The translations under genes were made by a program, and so were the position numbers. A DNA stretch of 64,000 nucleotides from JAHEGP01 sp963751595 (GTDB lineage Bacteria > Pseudomonadota > Gammaproteobacteria > Pseudomonadales > JAHEGP01): NCBI GenBank assembly GCA_963751595.1, contig CAVVVC010000008.1, positions 124,001 through 188,000 of the forward strand. Reading direction: 5' to 3'. Of the stretch, positions 16,513 to 25,475 are shown piece after piece; within the stretch, counting starts at the first letter, position 1; every line of letters begins with the position of its first letter. Under the pieces are notes generated by a model that made no database searches, was not told the origin of the DNA, and saw only the letters and a program-made list of their open reading frames with translations.

Positions 16513-17648
16513 TTGCGGATATCCGCGATTGCATCGATGACCCGCTCGATATCACTGTCCAGCATGGCCGGGAACAGGGGTAGCGAGCAGATGCGATCGG
16601 AATTCCATTCGGTGTTAGTGAGGTCTGCGTGCCGCAGTTTTTGCTCGCGATAGTACCTTTGCTGGTGAATGGCGCGAAAATGCAGGCCACTGCCAATTCC
16701 CCTCTGCTTCAGTGCCGCCATAAACGCGTCGCGGCTGACACCGAAAGTCTCGGCCTCGACGCGGACAATAAACAGGTGCCAGCTATGGGTGATCGGCCAT
16801 GGGGGGGCTGCGAGTGGTGTTATCCCGTCAATTACCGCCAGTGCCTCCCTGTATCGCGCGGCCAGTGCGGCTCGCCGCCGATTGAAGGTATCCAGGCGCC
16901 GCAACTGGCCAAGCCCAAGCGCCGCCGCCATATCGGGTAGATTGTATTTGTAGCCAGGTTCTAACACTTCTGCCTGTGGTGCGCGGCCCTGGGTCTTGCG
17001 TTCGAAGGCATCGGCTCCAAGGCCATGGAACTTCAGGCGCCGAATGCGCTCCGCCAGACGTTCATCATCAGTGACGATCATCCCCCCTTCGCCGCTGGTG
17101 ATATTCTTGATCGGGTGAAACGAAAAGATTGCGGTTCCGCTGTCGCCGATAGGGCGGCCTTTGTAGGCGCTGCCAGCGGCGTGAGCCGCATCTTCAATCA
17201 GTGCAACCGAGTAGCGGGAGGCCAGTGCCCGGAAGCCGTCGAGGTCGGCTGTGGCGCCGGCGTAGTGGACCGGTATGATCGCCCGGGTTTTTGGCGTTAT
17301 CGCGGCTTCTGCGGCGGCGGGGGAGATCATCAGGGTGTCCCGATCGACATCGACGAACACCGGCCTCGCGCCACAGAGCACAATCATGTTAACCGTTGAC
17401 ACCCAGGTGAGTGACGGGGTGATCACCTCGTCGCCGGGGCCGATATCCAGCGCCCGCAATACCACCTGCATGCCACCGGTAGCTGACGCTACCGCAATGT
17501 TGTGGGCGCTACCGCAGTACTGGCCGAAAGTGGTTTCGAGTTCAGCCGTGACCGGTCCGGTGGTGATCCAGCCCGAGCGGAGTACAGCGGTAACCGCAGC
17601 GATATCATCGTCGGATATATCAGGCCGGGAAAACGGTAAAAAATCCAT
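16509..17648 (-). CDS. arnB: UDP-4-amino-4-deoxy-L-arabinose aminotransferase
   Basis: A 379-residue PLP aminotransferase of the DegT/DnrJ/EryC1 family. The N-terminus MDFLPFSRPDISDDDIAAV, LRSGWITTGP, and FSFHPIKNITSGEGG with PLP lysine K181 are ArnB-like. It aminates UDP-4-keto-pentose to UDP-L-Ara4N using glutamate. ATG 17648 matches the family start; an in-frame ATG 13 codons upstream adds an atypical segment. It is divergent from arnA across a 481-base region, unlike the single arnBCADTEF operon of enterobacteria. Confidence 0.94.
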   Translation of the reverse strand: MDFLPFSRPDISDDDIAAVTAVLRSGWITTGPVTAELETTFGQYCGSAHNIAVASATGGMQVVLRALDIGPGDEVITPSLTWVSTVNMIVLCGARPVFVDVDRDTLMISPAAAEAAITPKTRAIIPVHYAGATADLDGFRALASRYSVALIEDAAHAAGSAYKGRPIGDSGTAIFSFHPIKNITSGEGGMIVTDDERLAERIRRLKFHGLGADAFERKTQGRAPQAEVLEPGYKYNLPDMAAALGLGQLRRLDTFNRRRAALAARYREALAVIDGITPLAAPPWPITHSWHLFIVRVEAETFGVSRDAFMAALKQRGIGSGLHFRAIHQQRYYREQKLRHADLTNTEWNSDRICSLPLFPAMLDSDIERVIDAIADIRK

Positions 17649-18129
17649 CGTTACAGCTCTTTGGGCAGGTGGCCGATCTAAAAGCATTTTTCAGGCAGCT
17701 ACGAAAAGCAACTGAAAAAGCGCTAGTTTGCAACAATTCCTTGGTTTTTTTAACAGTGTCGTACTGTCGATTTTCTTAATCTCCTTGCAGAAAAAATCCG
17801 AGTGCCGTGTGTGCCTTCACTATCGCGGCCCATCCGATTCAGTCAATTGTCAGCGCTTCAGTCGAGAAACCTCTGGACGGGAATGTTACTTGACGGTTAG
17901 ATAGGGTGGCCATAGGCACTACGTCCAATGTTACCTTACCGACGCGGTGACTATGATGGCAGCCTGAATTTTAGGGCTAGGGCCTTTTAACGGTATCCGC
18001 CACAGTTCAGCGCTGATGATAACGAATCGACTCGCCGGCAGATGGGGCGGCCGGATTGAATAAGCGCTGGATGAGCGGGTGTGCAGTGCCTCACCTCCAT
18101 AGGGCCTTCCGGCTCGGCAAGAGTGGAAA
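17649..18129. promoter_or_regulatory. Divergent intergenic region between arnB and arnA
   Basis: 481 bases with no convincing ORF, the likely control region of both arn units. 17680-17800 is A/T-rich. A candidate promoter towards arnA is TTGACG (17890-17895), a 17-bp spacer and weak TAGGCA (17913-17918), which would leave a leader of about 200 bases. A CTTAAT hexamer (17775-17780) resembles half of a PmrA box, but no second half-site at the right spacing was found. All site calls are tentative. Confidence 0.45.
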
Positions 18130-20115
18130 ATGAAAGCTGTCGTTTTTGCCTACAACAATATGGGTTACTGTGGTATCGAAGCGCTATTGCATCATGGCTT
18201 CGATATCCTTGCGGTCTTCACCCATGCCGATGACCCGCAGGAGAACATCTATTTTAAATCCTGCGCAAGGCTCGCGGCTCAGCACGATATCCCGGTATAC
18301 GCGCCGCAGAATGTCAATCATCCCCTGTGGCAGGAAAAAATCGCGGGTATGCGGCCGGATGTGATTTTTTCTTTCTATTACCGCAAACTGTTGGGAGCCG
18401 AAATACTGGCGCTAGCGCCCCTTGGTGCATTCAATCTGCATGGGTCGCTGCTACCGCGTTACCGTGGGCGAGCGCCGATCAATTGGGCGCTGGTCAATGG
18501 TGAAACCGAAACCGGCGTGACCCTGCATTGGATGCTTGTGGCGCCCGATGCCGGCGATATCGTGGCGCAGCGTGGGGTCAGCATCGACCCCGACGATACC
18601 GCTGCAAGCCTGGGTGACAAGTTGGTTTTGCAGGCCAGTGAAATGCTTGATGAGGCGCTGCCCCAGATCGCTGGCGGAAGAGCGATGCGGGTGCCGCAGG
18701 ACGAAGCCCAGGCTAGCTATTTCGGTGGCCGTAGCGCAGCAGATGGCGAACTGAACTGGCATAGTTCTGCGACCCAGTGCCATAACCTGGTGCGCGCCGT
18801 TACCCAGCCCTTTCCCGGCGCCTTCAGCTTCGCCGGCGAACGTAAGCTTGTTTTATGGCAGACGCGTGTGCAGCCTAGCGACCATCGCGTGCCCCCCGGC
18901 ACCGTATTGTCGAGCCGGCCGCTGCGTATTGCCTGTGCAGAGGGAGCGCTGGAGGTGTTGTTCGGCCAGGGCGACGCCGGGCTTTACCTCAATGGAGCCC
19001 AGTTGGCTGAGGAATCAGCCCTGGTGGAGGGAACGCGACTGGGACCCCGGGCGTCAGCGCGCATCAATGCCCAAAGGCGCCGCAAGGTGCTGATTCTGGG
19101 GGTCAATGGTTTTATCGGCAACCACCTGACCGAGCGCCTGTTGGCGAGCGGCAAGTTTGAAGTGTATGGCATGGACATCTCTTCCAGCGCCATTGACCGT
19201 CTGCTGCACCGCAACGATTTTCATTTTGTCGAAGGTGACATCAGCATTCATGGCGAGTGGCTGGAATACCATATCAAGAAGTGTGACGTGATTTTGCCCC
19301 TGGTGGCTATTGCTACGCCAATAGAATATACCCGCAATCCGTTGCGTGTGTTTGAGCTGGATTTTGAAGAAAACCTCAATATCATCAAGCTCTGTGTAAA
19401 GTATGATAAGCGGGTGATATTTCCCTCGACGTCAGAAGTTTACGGTATGTGTGACGAGCCGTATTTTGATGAGGACCATTCCAAGCTGGTGCTTGGGCCG
19501 ATCAATAAGCAGCGCTGGATCTACTCCGCCAGCAAGCAATTACTGGATCGCGTTATCTGGGCCTATGGTGATAAACATGGACTCAAATTCACCCTTTTTC
19601 GTCCGTTTAACTGGATTGGGCCCCGCCTCGACAGTCTTGACTCAGCGCGTGTCGGCAGTTCCCGGGCCATCACACAATTGATCCTCAACCTGGTGGAAGG
19701 CACGCCGATAAAACTGATTGACGGTGGTCAGCAAAAACGCTGCTTTACCGATATCTCGGAAGGTATCGAGGCGCTATACCGGATTATCGACAATCAGGGC
19801 GAACGCTGTGATGGCAAAATCATTAACATCGGTAATCCCGACAACGAAGCCAGTATCGCGGAATTGGCGAATATCCTGCTGGAAAAATTTGAAGCACATC
19901 CCCGGCGCAATGAATTTCCGCCGTTCGCCGGCTTTAGCAAAATTGAGAGTTCGGCCTACTACGGCGAAGGCTATCAGGACGTGCAGCACCGACGCCCCAG
20001 CATACGCAACGCCAGCCGCTATATCGATTGGCGACCGGTGATTTCGATTGAGCAGAGCGTGGCCGAGACGCTGGACTTTTTTCTTGAGTCGGCCCTGGAA
20101 TCATTACCCCGATGA
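18130..20115 (+). CDS. arnA: Bifunctional UDP-glucuronate decarboxylase / UDP-Ara4N formyltransferase
   Basis: A 661-residue two-domain enzyme like E. coli ArnA (660). The N-terminal formyltransferase (1-300) has FNLHGSLLPRYRGRAP with N102 and H104, and D140, at the same numbers as in E. coli. The C-terminal SDR decarboxylase (from about 315) has the NAD motif LGVNGFIGNHL, catalytic E436 in STSEVYG, Y465/K469 in YSASKQ, and HRRPSIRNA. It oxidatively decarboxylates UDP-GlcA and formylates UDP-Ara4N. It leads the arnA-D-E-F-T run and overlaps arnD by four bases. A UDP-glucose dehydrogenase gene is not nearby. Confidence 0.97.
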   Translation: MKAVVFAYNNMGYCGIEALLHHGFDILAVFTHADDPQENIYFKSCARLAAQHDIPVYAPQNVNHPLWQEKIAGMRPDVIFSFYYRKLLGAEILALAPLGAFNLHGSLLPRYRGRAPINWALVNGETETGVTLHWMLVAPDAGDIVAQRGVSIDPDDTAASLGDKLVLQASEMLDEALPQIAGGRAMRVPQDEAQASYFGGRSAADGELNWHSSATQCHNLVRAVTQPFPGAFSFAGERKLVLWQTRVQPSDHRVPPGTVLSSRPLRIACAEGALEVLFGQGDAGLYLNGAQLAEESALVEGTRLGPRASARINAQRRRKVLILGVNGFIGNHLTERLLASGKFEVYGMDISSSAIDRLLHRNDFHFVEGDISIHGEWLEYHIKKCDVILPLVAIATPIEYTRNPLRVFELDFEENLNIIKLCVKYDKRVIFPSTSEVYGMCDEPYFDEDHSKLVLGPINKQRWIYSASKQLLDRVIWAYGDKHGLKFTLFRPFNWIGPRLDSLDSARVGSSRAITQLILNLVEGTPIKLIDGGQQKRCFTDISEGIEALYRIIDNQGERCDGKIINIGNPDNEASIAELANILLEKFEAHPRRNEFPPFAGFSKIESSAYYGEGYQDVQHRRPSIRNASRYIDWRPVISIEQSVAETLDFFLESALESLPR

Positions 20116-21026
20116 CCGCAACTGTACCGCACATAAAGGTGGGGCTGCGGATAGACGTCGATACCCTGCGAGGTACCCGTGACGGTGTGCCTGGCCTGTT
20201 AAAAATACTCCAGCGCCACGGCATCGTAGGGACGTTTTATTTTTCGGTGGGGCCGGACAATATGGGGCGACATTTGTGGCGTTTGCTCAAACCGACCTTT
20301 CTCTGGAAAATGCTTCGCTCCAATGCCGCCAGCCTTTACGGGCTGGATATTCTGTTGCGCGGTACCTTCTGGCCGGGCCCCAATATCGCCGACAAGGCCG
20401 GCTCGGCAATTATTGCCGCTGCCCGCGACGGCCACGAGATTGGCTTTCATGCCTGGGATCACCATCGCTGGCAGACTCGGGTGGAGCAGATGTCACCACA
20501 GCAAATGACCGACTCCATCCGTTGGGGTTGCGATGCGCTTGCCAGGCTGACCGGCGAGCCGGTTACGACAACGGCGGTGGCGGGTTGGCGGGCAACGGAG
20601 GCGGTCCTTGAGGTCAAGCAGGGTCTTGGCTTCGCCTACAACAGCGACTGCCGTGGTGACAGTTTGTTTGTGCCGGTGGTCGATGGCAGGGAGCTGGCGC
20701 CCCAGGTGCCGGTAACCCTGCCGACCTATGATGAAATCATCGGTAGCAATGGGGTTACCGATCAAAACTATCATCAAGCCGTTCTCGATGCCCTGCATCC
20801 AGCCAGCCTGAACGTTTACACCGTTCATGCCGAGGTGGAGGGCATTGCCCGGGCAGGCCTGTTTGATCAGCTGCTGCGGGAGGCCCGCAGCCGCGGGATC
20901 GAATTTGTTCCACTGCGTCGGCTGTTGGAGCACGCAGATGTCAGCGCCTTACCCCGCGACCGTATCCAGAAGCGGCAGATGCCAGGCAGGCAAGGATGGG
21001 TCTGTTGGCAGGCGAGCGCCGCCTGA
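20112..21026 (+). CDS. arnD: 4-deoxy-4-formamido-L-arabinose-phosphoundecaprenol deformylase
   Basis: A 304-residue polysaccharide-deacetylase (NodB-fold) protein. GLRIDVDTLRGTRDGVPGLL gives the first metal aspartates and IGFHAWDHHRWQ the metal histidines; LNVYTVHAEVEG is near the C-terminus. These match ArnD, which removes the formyl group from Und-P-Ara4FN so that Ara4N can be flipped and transferred. It overlaps arnA (ATGA). The C-terminal 25 residues are basic and less conserved. Confidence 0.93.
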   Translation: MTATVPHIKVGLRIDVDTLRGTRDGVPGLLKILQRHGIVGTFYFSVGPDNMGRHLWRLLKPTFLWKMLRSNAASLYGLDILLRGTFWPGPNIADKAGSAIIAAARDGHEIGFHAWDHHRWQTRVEQMSPQQMTDSIRWGCDALARLTGEPVTTTAVAGWRATEAVLEVKQGLGFAYNSDCRGDSLFVPVVDGRELAPQVPVTLPTYDEIIGSNGVTDQNYHQAVLDALHPASLNVYTVHAEVEGIARAGLFDQLLREARSRGIEFVPLRRLLEHADVSALPRDRIQKRQMPGRQGWVCWQASAA

Positions 21027-21067
21027 ACTGAATACGTGAGCGTGTATTGTGGGTGAAGTGAATTGGT

Positions 21068-21433
21068 ATGAGAGGTTATTTTCTTGTCGCGATGACAGTC
21101 GCTTTTACCGTCGCTGGCCAGTATTTCCAGAAGCGCATGGCCCAGCAGTTGTCACGTGAGCAGAACGAAATCAGCGCAGGTACTGGTTGGCAGTCGCTGG
21201 TGGATACCCGGTTGCTGGCGGCGGCCTCGTGTCTGGCTATTGCGATGCTGTTTTGGTTGCTGGCCATGCAACGCCTGGATGTCAGTGTCGCCTACCCGCT
21301 GCTGGCGGCAAACTATATCGCCATGCTGATGTTGGCACGCTGGCGTTTCAATGAGCAGGTCCCACCGGTTCGCTGGCTGGGTGTGCTGGTCATTATTGCC
21401 GGTATCGCCTTAATTGCCGGGGCGGGCACATGA
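21068..21433 (+). CDS. arnE: Und-P-Ara4N flippase subunit ArnE
   Basis: A 121-residue small multidrug-resistance-like membrane protein with about four helices, including the family segment LDVSVAYPLLAANYIAMLML. With ArnF it forms the heterodimer that flips undecaprenyl-phosphate-Ara4N to the periplasm. It sits after arnD and overlaps arnF by four bases. The assignment as ArnE rather than another SMR protein rests on the order arnD-E-F-T as well as the sequence. Confidence 0.88.
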   Translation: MRGYFLVAMTVAFTVAGQYFQKRMAQQLSREQNEISAGTGWQSLVDTRLLAAASCLAIAMLFWLLAMQRLDVSVAYPLLAANYIAMLMLARWRFNEQVPPVRWLGVLVIIAGIALIAGAGT

Positions 21434-21837
21434 TAGGCGCAGTGGCCTGGCGAGAGCTTGCGCTGGCGATGTTGTGTGTGATTCTGGTGAGCGCCGCTCA
21501 GCTCAGCCTCAAGCTGGGTGCAGCGGCGTTACCACTGCTCCATTCCGACGGCCTGGTGGCGACACTGCAGCATGAAGGGGCATGGGCAATGCTCTGGCTG
21601 ACCGTTGGTTTGGCCAGCTATGGCTTGTCTCTGCTACTGTGGATACGGGTATTGATGCGCCTGCCGTTGAGTGTTGCTTATCCCCTTTTGAGTATCAGTT
21701 ACGCGTTGGTATACCTGGTTGCGACGTCGTGGCCAGCCTGGGGCGAAACTGCCACCTCGACGCGTAGTGTCGGTGTTGGTCTCATTATTCTGGGCGTGAT
21801 GCTGGTGTCGCTGCCGGTGAAAAGCACCGAGGTTTGA
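21430..21837 (+). CDS. arnF: Und-P-Ara4N flippase subunit ArnF
   Basis: A 135-residue EmrE-like protein with four predicted helices. LPLSVAYPLLSISYALVYL, close to the ArnE motif, is the family signature. It is the second flippase subunit. The ATG overlaps the arnE stop (ATGA). The C-terminus ends in a short charged tail (KSTEV). Identification is by similarity to ArnE and the operon context. Confidence 0.88.
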   Translation: MIGAVAWRELALAMLCVILVSAAQLSLKLGAAALPLLHSDGLVATLQHEGAWAMLWLTVGLASYGLSLLLWIRVLMRLPLSVAYPLLSISYALVYLVATSWPAWGETATSTRSVGVGLIILGVMLVSLPVKSTEV

Positions 21838-21853
21838 ACGTGATTGACGCCCA

Positions 21854-23545
21854 ATGATCAACGCTGATTCAGCTGACAGCCTGGCTGTTGACCGATTGTT
21901 CATCTTGGTCTTTATCGTACTTCTGGGGCTGGCAATTGCCAATACCGTGCGAACCCAGGATCTGTGGTTTGCGGACGAGGTGCGGGTGGGTGGTATCGCT
22001 ATCCAGATGGCCGACCGTCAACTCTACAGCGTTCCATACCTCGGTGTTGATCCCTTCGTCGAGAAGCCACCGCTGTACTTCATTTCTGCCGCGCTGGCCT
22101 ATCGCTTGCTGGGTGCGCCAGATGATCCCGCCTGGTCCTTGCGTCTGGCATCCCTGTTCTGGGGCTTGCTTGCGGCGGGCGCCTGCGCTGGCCTCGCTGC
22201 CACAGTGGCTCAGCGCTATGGCGGCAGGGCTACAGGCAGGCATGGATGGTGGCTGGCGGGACTCACGGCAATGCTGATTTTGCTCGCCATACCCGGTTTT
22301 ATCAAAAATGTCGTGACGATAAGAGTCGATATCGCCCTGGTGTTTTTCAATACCGCCAGCTTGCTGTGCATCTGTCGGTGGCTGTTCTATCAGCAATTGC
22401 GCTGGCTGTACGGTGGGGCGTTGATGCTATCGCTGGCTTTCATGAGCAAGGGTATTATCGGGCCGGCGCTGGTGTTTTGCAGCGCCTTGGCCCTGACCCC
22501 CGAAATCCTGCAGCTGGGCACGGTCCACTGGCGCCGCCACGGTTTGCATTACTTGATCGCAACGGGTGTATTTTTACTGCCGGTGAGCCTGTGGTTGCTG
22601 CTGATGTACCAGCACGGCGGCAGTGAGTTGCTGTCTTTCTGGTTTTTCGACAATCAGGTCAATCGTTTTGCCGGGGGCAGTAGCCTGGGGCATGAGTCGC
22701 CGGGGCAAGTCTTCTACTACTTCGGCCCGCTGGCAGAATACCTCGCGCTGTGGTTGCCATTTCTCTTGGCCTGGGTTGCGTCGGTGTTTTACCAGGCTGG
22801 TGCAAGGCGCGGCCTGGCCGGTGAAGATCGGCTCTTGCTGCTGATGATCGTGTTGCCGCTGGTGCTATTGTCCGCTGCCAGCACCAAACGCTCGGTCTAT
22901 TTGATTCCGCTGCTGCCGCTGTTTGCTGTCGGCCTGGCAGTCTACTTTTCCAGGCCCGTCAGTGCGATGGTGAGCCTCGCGGCCAAATGGCTTGGCCTGG
23001 CTTGTGTGCTGGTGACGATGCTTGCGGCGCTACTGTCTTTGCTGCCCCTGGAGCTACCATCAACCACCGGCCGCGCGCTGGACGCACTTGCCACGACACC
23101 GGCGCTTGCCATGCTGTTGTTCGGGCCTGCCATGCTGGCGTTGTTGTGGCGGTTGCGCGCCGGCTGGAAGGCATTGGCGCTGGGTACCGTCTTTGTGGCG
23201 CTAATGCTCAGTTATTCTTTCTACCCGGCGAAAAACGCGGAGAAGGGACGGCACTCGATATTGCAGGATTTTTTCCAGCAGATCAGTCCGGCGCAATGGG
23301 ACACAAGTGCTGGGCGCAATCTGTCCGAGCCGCTGCGTGGCTATATCTACGCGCACCAGCGCCGCGGACTCGAGATGGTGGATAAAAAGCGGTTGATCAG
23401 CATCCTGGGCGGTCGTGATGCGCGCTATAGTTGCGTGTTGTATGCCGATCAGCCTGAAGCGGGCTTACCGCCCTACCGGGTGTTGGCAAAGGTGCCGGAA
23501 GGCGTTGAAGAGCCGGTGCTAGCGCTCCTGTGCGCTGCTGAGTAA
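21854..23545 (+). CDS. arnT: Lipid A 4-amino-4-deoxy-L-arabinose transferase
   Basis: A 563-residue GT83 (ArnT/PMT-like) inner-membrane enzyme. After the first helix comes a periplasmic loop with LWFADEVRVGGIAIQM, carrying the acidic residues expected of the catalytic loop, and FVEKPPLYF. About 11-12 helices follow, then a soluble periplasmic C-terminal domain (from about 455). It transfers L-Ara4N from the polyprenyl carrier to lipid A phosphates, lowering surface charge and polymyxin binding. It is last in the arn run and converges on thyA with only 47 bases between stops. Confidence 0.92.
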   Translation: MINADSADSLAVDRLFILVFIVLLGLAIANTVRTQDLWFADEVRVGGIAIQMADRQLYSVPYLGVDPFVEKPPLYFISAALAYRLLGAPDDPAWSLRLASLFWGLLAAGACAGLAATVAQRYGGRATGRHGWWLAGLTAMLILLAIPGFIKNVVTIRVDIALVFFNTASLLCICRWLFYQQLRWLYGGALMLSLAFMSKGIIGPALVFCSALALTPEILQLGTVHWRRHGLHYLIATGVFLLPVSLWLLLMYQHGGSELLSFWFFDNQVNRFAGGSSLGHESPGQVFYYFGPLAEYLALWLPFLLAWVASVFYQAGARRGLAGEDRLLLLMIVLPLVLLSAASTKRSVYLIPLLPLFAVGLAVYFSRPVSAMVSLAAKWLGLACVLVTMLAALLSLLPLELPSTTGRALDALATTPALAMLLFGPAMLALLWRLRAGWKALALGTVFVALMLSYSFYPAKNAEKGRHSILQDFFQQISPAQWDTSAGRNLSEPLRGYIYAHQRRGLEMVDKKRLISILGGRDARYSCVLYADQPEAGLPPYRVLAKVPEGVEEPVLALLCAAE

Positions 23546-23592
23546 TGGACACGGTGGCCGTCGATTACACTTCAGTATTTGCCGAGCCTGGC

Positions 23593-24426
23593 CTATACGG
23601 CGACCGGCGCCGGTATATGGGGCTGGGCGTGGTAGTCGAGCAATTCGAAGTCGTCGAAGCGGTAGTCGTAGATCGAGGCCGGCCGGCGCAGGATTTTCAG
23701 TCGTGGCAGCGCGCCCGGAGTACGGGTCAGCTGGGTCTGCACCTGCTGCCGGTGGTTGGAGTAGATGTGACTGTCGCCGGTGCAGATAATGATTTCCCCC
23801 AGCTCCAGGTCGCACTGCTGCGCCAGCATGGTAGTGAGCAGGGCCAGGCTGGCGATGTTGTAGGGCAGGCCGAGGAAACTGTCACTGCTGCGAATCAATA
23901 GCTGTGCGGACAGGCGCTTCTCGGCGACATAGAACTGGTACAGCAAGTGGCAGGGCGGTAGCGCCATTCTGCCCTGCCTGACGTTGTCCTGGGGGCTGAT
24001 GGTTTCGTCGGGGAGGTACTCGACATTCCAGCCGTGAAACAGGATGCGACGGCTGTCGGGATTGTGTTTCAGGCAGTCGATAACGTAATCGATCTGGTTG
24101 ATGCTGCCACCGTCCCGGGTTGGCCATGCCGTCCACTGCTTGCCGTAGATCGGGCCCAAATCGCCTTCTTCGGTCGCCCATTCGTCCCATATCGAGACCC
24201 CGTTTTCACGCAACCAGCGGGTGTTGGTGTCGCCGTTCAAAAACCAGATCAGTTCGTTGACGATACTCTTGAAGTGCAGCTTTTTAGTGGTCAGCAGGGG
24301 AAAGCCGTCTCGCAGATCATGCCTGAACTGCCGACCGAAAACCGACACGGTGCCGGTGCCGGTGCGGTCGCCTTTTTCGACACCGTTGTCGAGAATATCC
24401 TGCAGGAGGGCTAGGTACTGTTGCAT
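23593..24426 (-). CDS. thyA: Thymidylate synthase
   Basis: A 277-residue ThyA making dTMP from dUMP and methylene-THF. Catalytic C159 lies in MALPPCHLLYQFYV. Other hallmarks are RTGTGTVSVFGRQFRHDL, TKKLHFKSIVNELIWFLNG and QQCDLELGEIIICTGDSHIY. Compared with the 264-residue E. coli enzyme, extra residues lie just before the catalytic loop (about 137-153, with LPDETISPQDNVRQG). It usually follows lgt on the same strand; here it is on the opposite strand from lgt and folA, facing arnT. Confidence 0.96.
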   Translation of the reverse strand: MQQYLALLQDILDNGVEKGDRTGTGTVSVFGRQFRHDLRDGFPLLTTKKLHFKSIVNELIWFLNGDTNTRWLRENGVSIWDEWATEEGDLGPIYGKQWTAWPTRDGGSINQIDYVIDCLKHNPDSRRILFHGWNVEYLPDETISPQDNVRQGRMALPPCHLLYQFYVAEKRLSAQLLIRSSDSFLGLPYNIASLALLTTMLAQQCDLELGEIIICTGDSHIYSNHRQQVQTQLTRTPGALPRLKILRRPASIYDYRFDDFELLDYHAQPHIPAPVAV

Positions 24427-24684
24427 GGGAAGCGGTCTCCGGGCCTGGCCAGAGTTGGCAATTACCTGACGGCTGGCGTTGAGCTTTGGGCTGGAATGAA
24501 GTAGTTTTGATCGCGGCGGAGACTAGCACAAAGCACGGGCTGGACGAAACCGTTCCCCGGAATACTTCGGGACAGCGCCCCGGCGCAGGCAAGCCCTTCC
24601 AACCCAAGGTCGACCGATGACAATGACACGGCCCCATGCTTTTACCTGTTTACACTCGCGATCCAGCGGTGGGGCAGGTTCGTC

Positions 24685-25176
24685 ATGCTAATTTCGATGA
24701 TTGCGGCACTGTCGACCAACGGCGTCATCGGCCGCGACAACAAGCTGCCCTGGCACCTGCCGGAGGACCTCAAGTACTTTAAAAAAGTCACCATGGGCAA
24801 GTCCCTGCTGATGGGTCGCAAAACCTACGAATCCATTGGCAGGCCGTTGCCCGGTCGAACCAACATCGTGTTATCCCGGCAGCAGCAGTTCGCGGCTCCC
24901 GGCGTCATCATCGTGCATTCCACCGAGCAGGCCCTGGCTGAGGCTGGCCGCACCGGCGCCACCGAGCTGATGGTGATCGGCGGTGAAGACGTGTATCGAA
25001 CCATGCTGCCCCTGGCCCGACGCCTGTATCTCACCCGGGTCGACCTTAAGGTGGAAGGCGATGCGTTTTTTCCGCCCCTGGAGCCGGGTCAGTGGCTTGA
25101 AGTGAGTCGCCACGACGTGGCCGCCAACGGCGATACCTGCGCCTACAGTTTTGTCGTATTGGAGATGAAGAACTAA
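24685..25176 (+). CDS. folA: Dihydrofolate reductase
   Basis: A 163-residue DHFR. Start MLISMIAALSTNGVIGRDNKL; substrate-binding D28 in LPWHLPEDLKYFKK; NADPH motifs GRKTYESIGRPLPGR and VIGGEDVYRTMLPLA. It regenerates THF for the thymidylate synthase encoded divergently 258 bases away. Length is normal for the family. The thyA-folA proximity is the usual functional pairing, with altered orientation. Confidence 0.96.
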   Translation: MLISMIAALSTNGVIGRDNKLPWHLPEDLKYFKKVTMGKSLLMGRKTYESIGRPLPGRTNIVLSRQQQFAAPGVIIVHSTEQALAEAGRTGATELMVIGGEDVYRTMLPLARRLYLTRVDLKVEGDAFFPPLEPGQWLEVSRHDVAANGDTCAYSFVVLEMKN

Positions 25177-25475
25177 GCTGATGGGATTGTTGCTGGCCAG
25201 ACACCGGGGGGAATAGCTGGAAGAGCATTGAAATGATCCCGCTTTTGCTCTTTAATCGTCGCGTTTCGAGTTCGATTGCCCTGCGGGCGTGGCCCGCAAG
25301 GTCCGGTAATTGGAGATTATTTCGAAAAGACCGGTGCTGAATGCCCGGGCCGTTACCGGAAAGTCACATCAAAAAAACGCCGTTAACAGCGCCAGCGAAC
25401 AGGCTTGTTCGCAGCGGTGGCGATGCTCGATTCGTTGCCCGCAACGTATTTTTCAGACCCAAGGATTGTTATCCC
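25177..25475. other. Intergenic region upstream of the TonB2-type operon
   Basis: 299 bases. Two perfect dyads: TGCGGGC-gtg-GCCCGCA (25282-25298), possibly the end of the folA transcript though without a T-run, and GCGAACA-ggct-TGTTCGC (25395-25412), which could be an operator or a leader hairpin. No Fur-box-like A/T palindrome was recognised. An ORF open from 25341 runs into the DUF3450 gene, but its extra N-terminus is not family-like. Confidence 0.45.

Noticed and set aside
17775..17780. PmrA-box-like half-site in the arn control region
   Set aside because: Only one CTTAAT hexamer was found; no second half-site at the required spacing, and no PmrAB genes nearby.
25250..25310. tRNA-like T-loop sequence TTCGATT upstream of the TonB2 operon
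   Set aside because: The flanking bases do not form a T-stem and no acceptor or anticodon arm can be folded.
25177..25475. Fur box in front of the TonB2 operon
   Set aside because: No A/T-rich GATAATGAT-type palindrome is present; the two dyads there are G/C-rich and unrelated.
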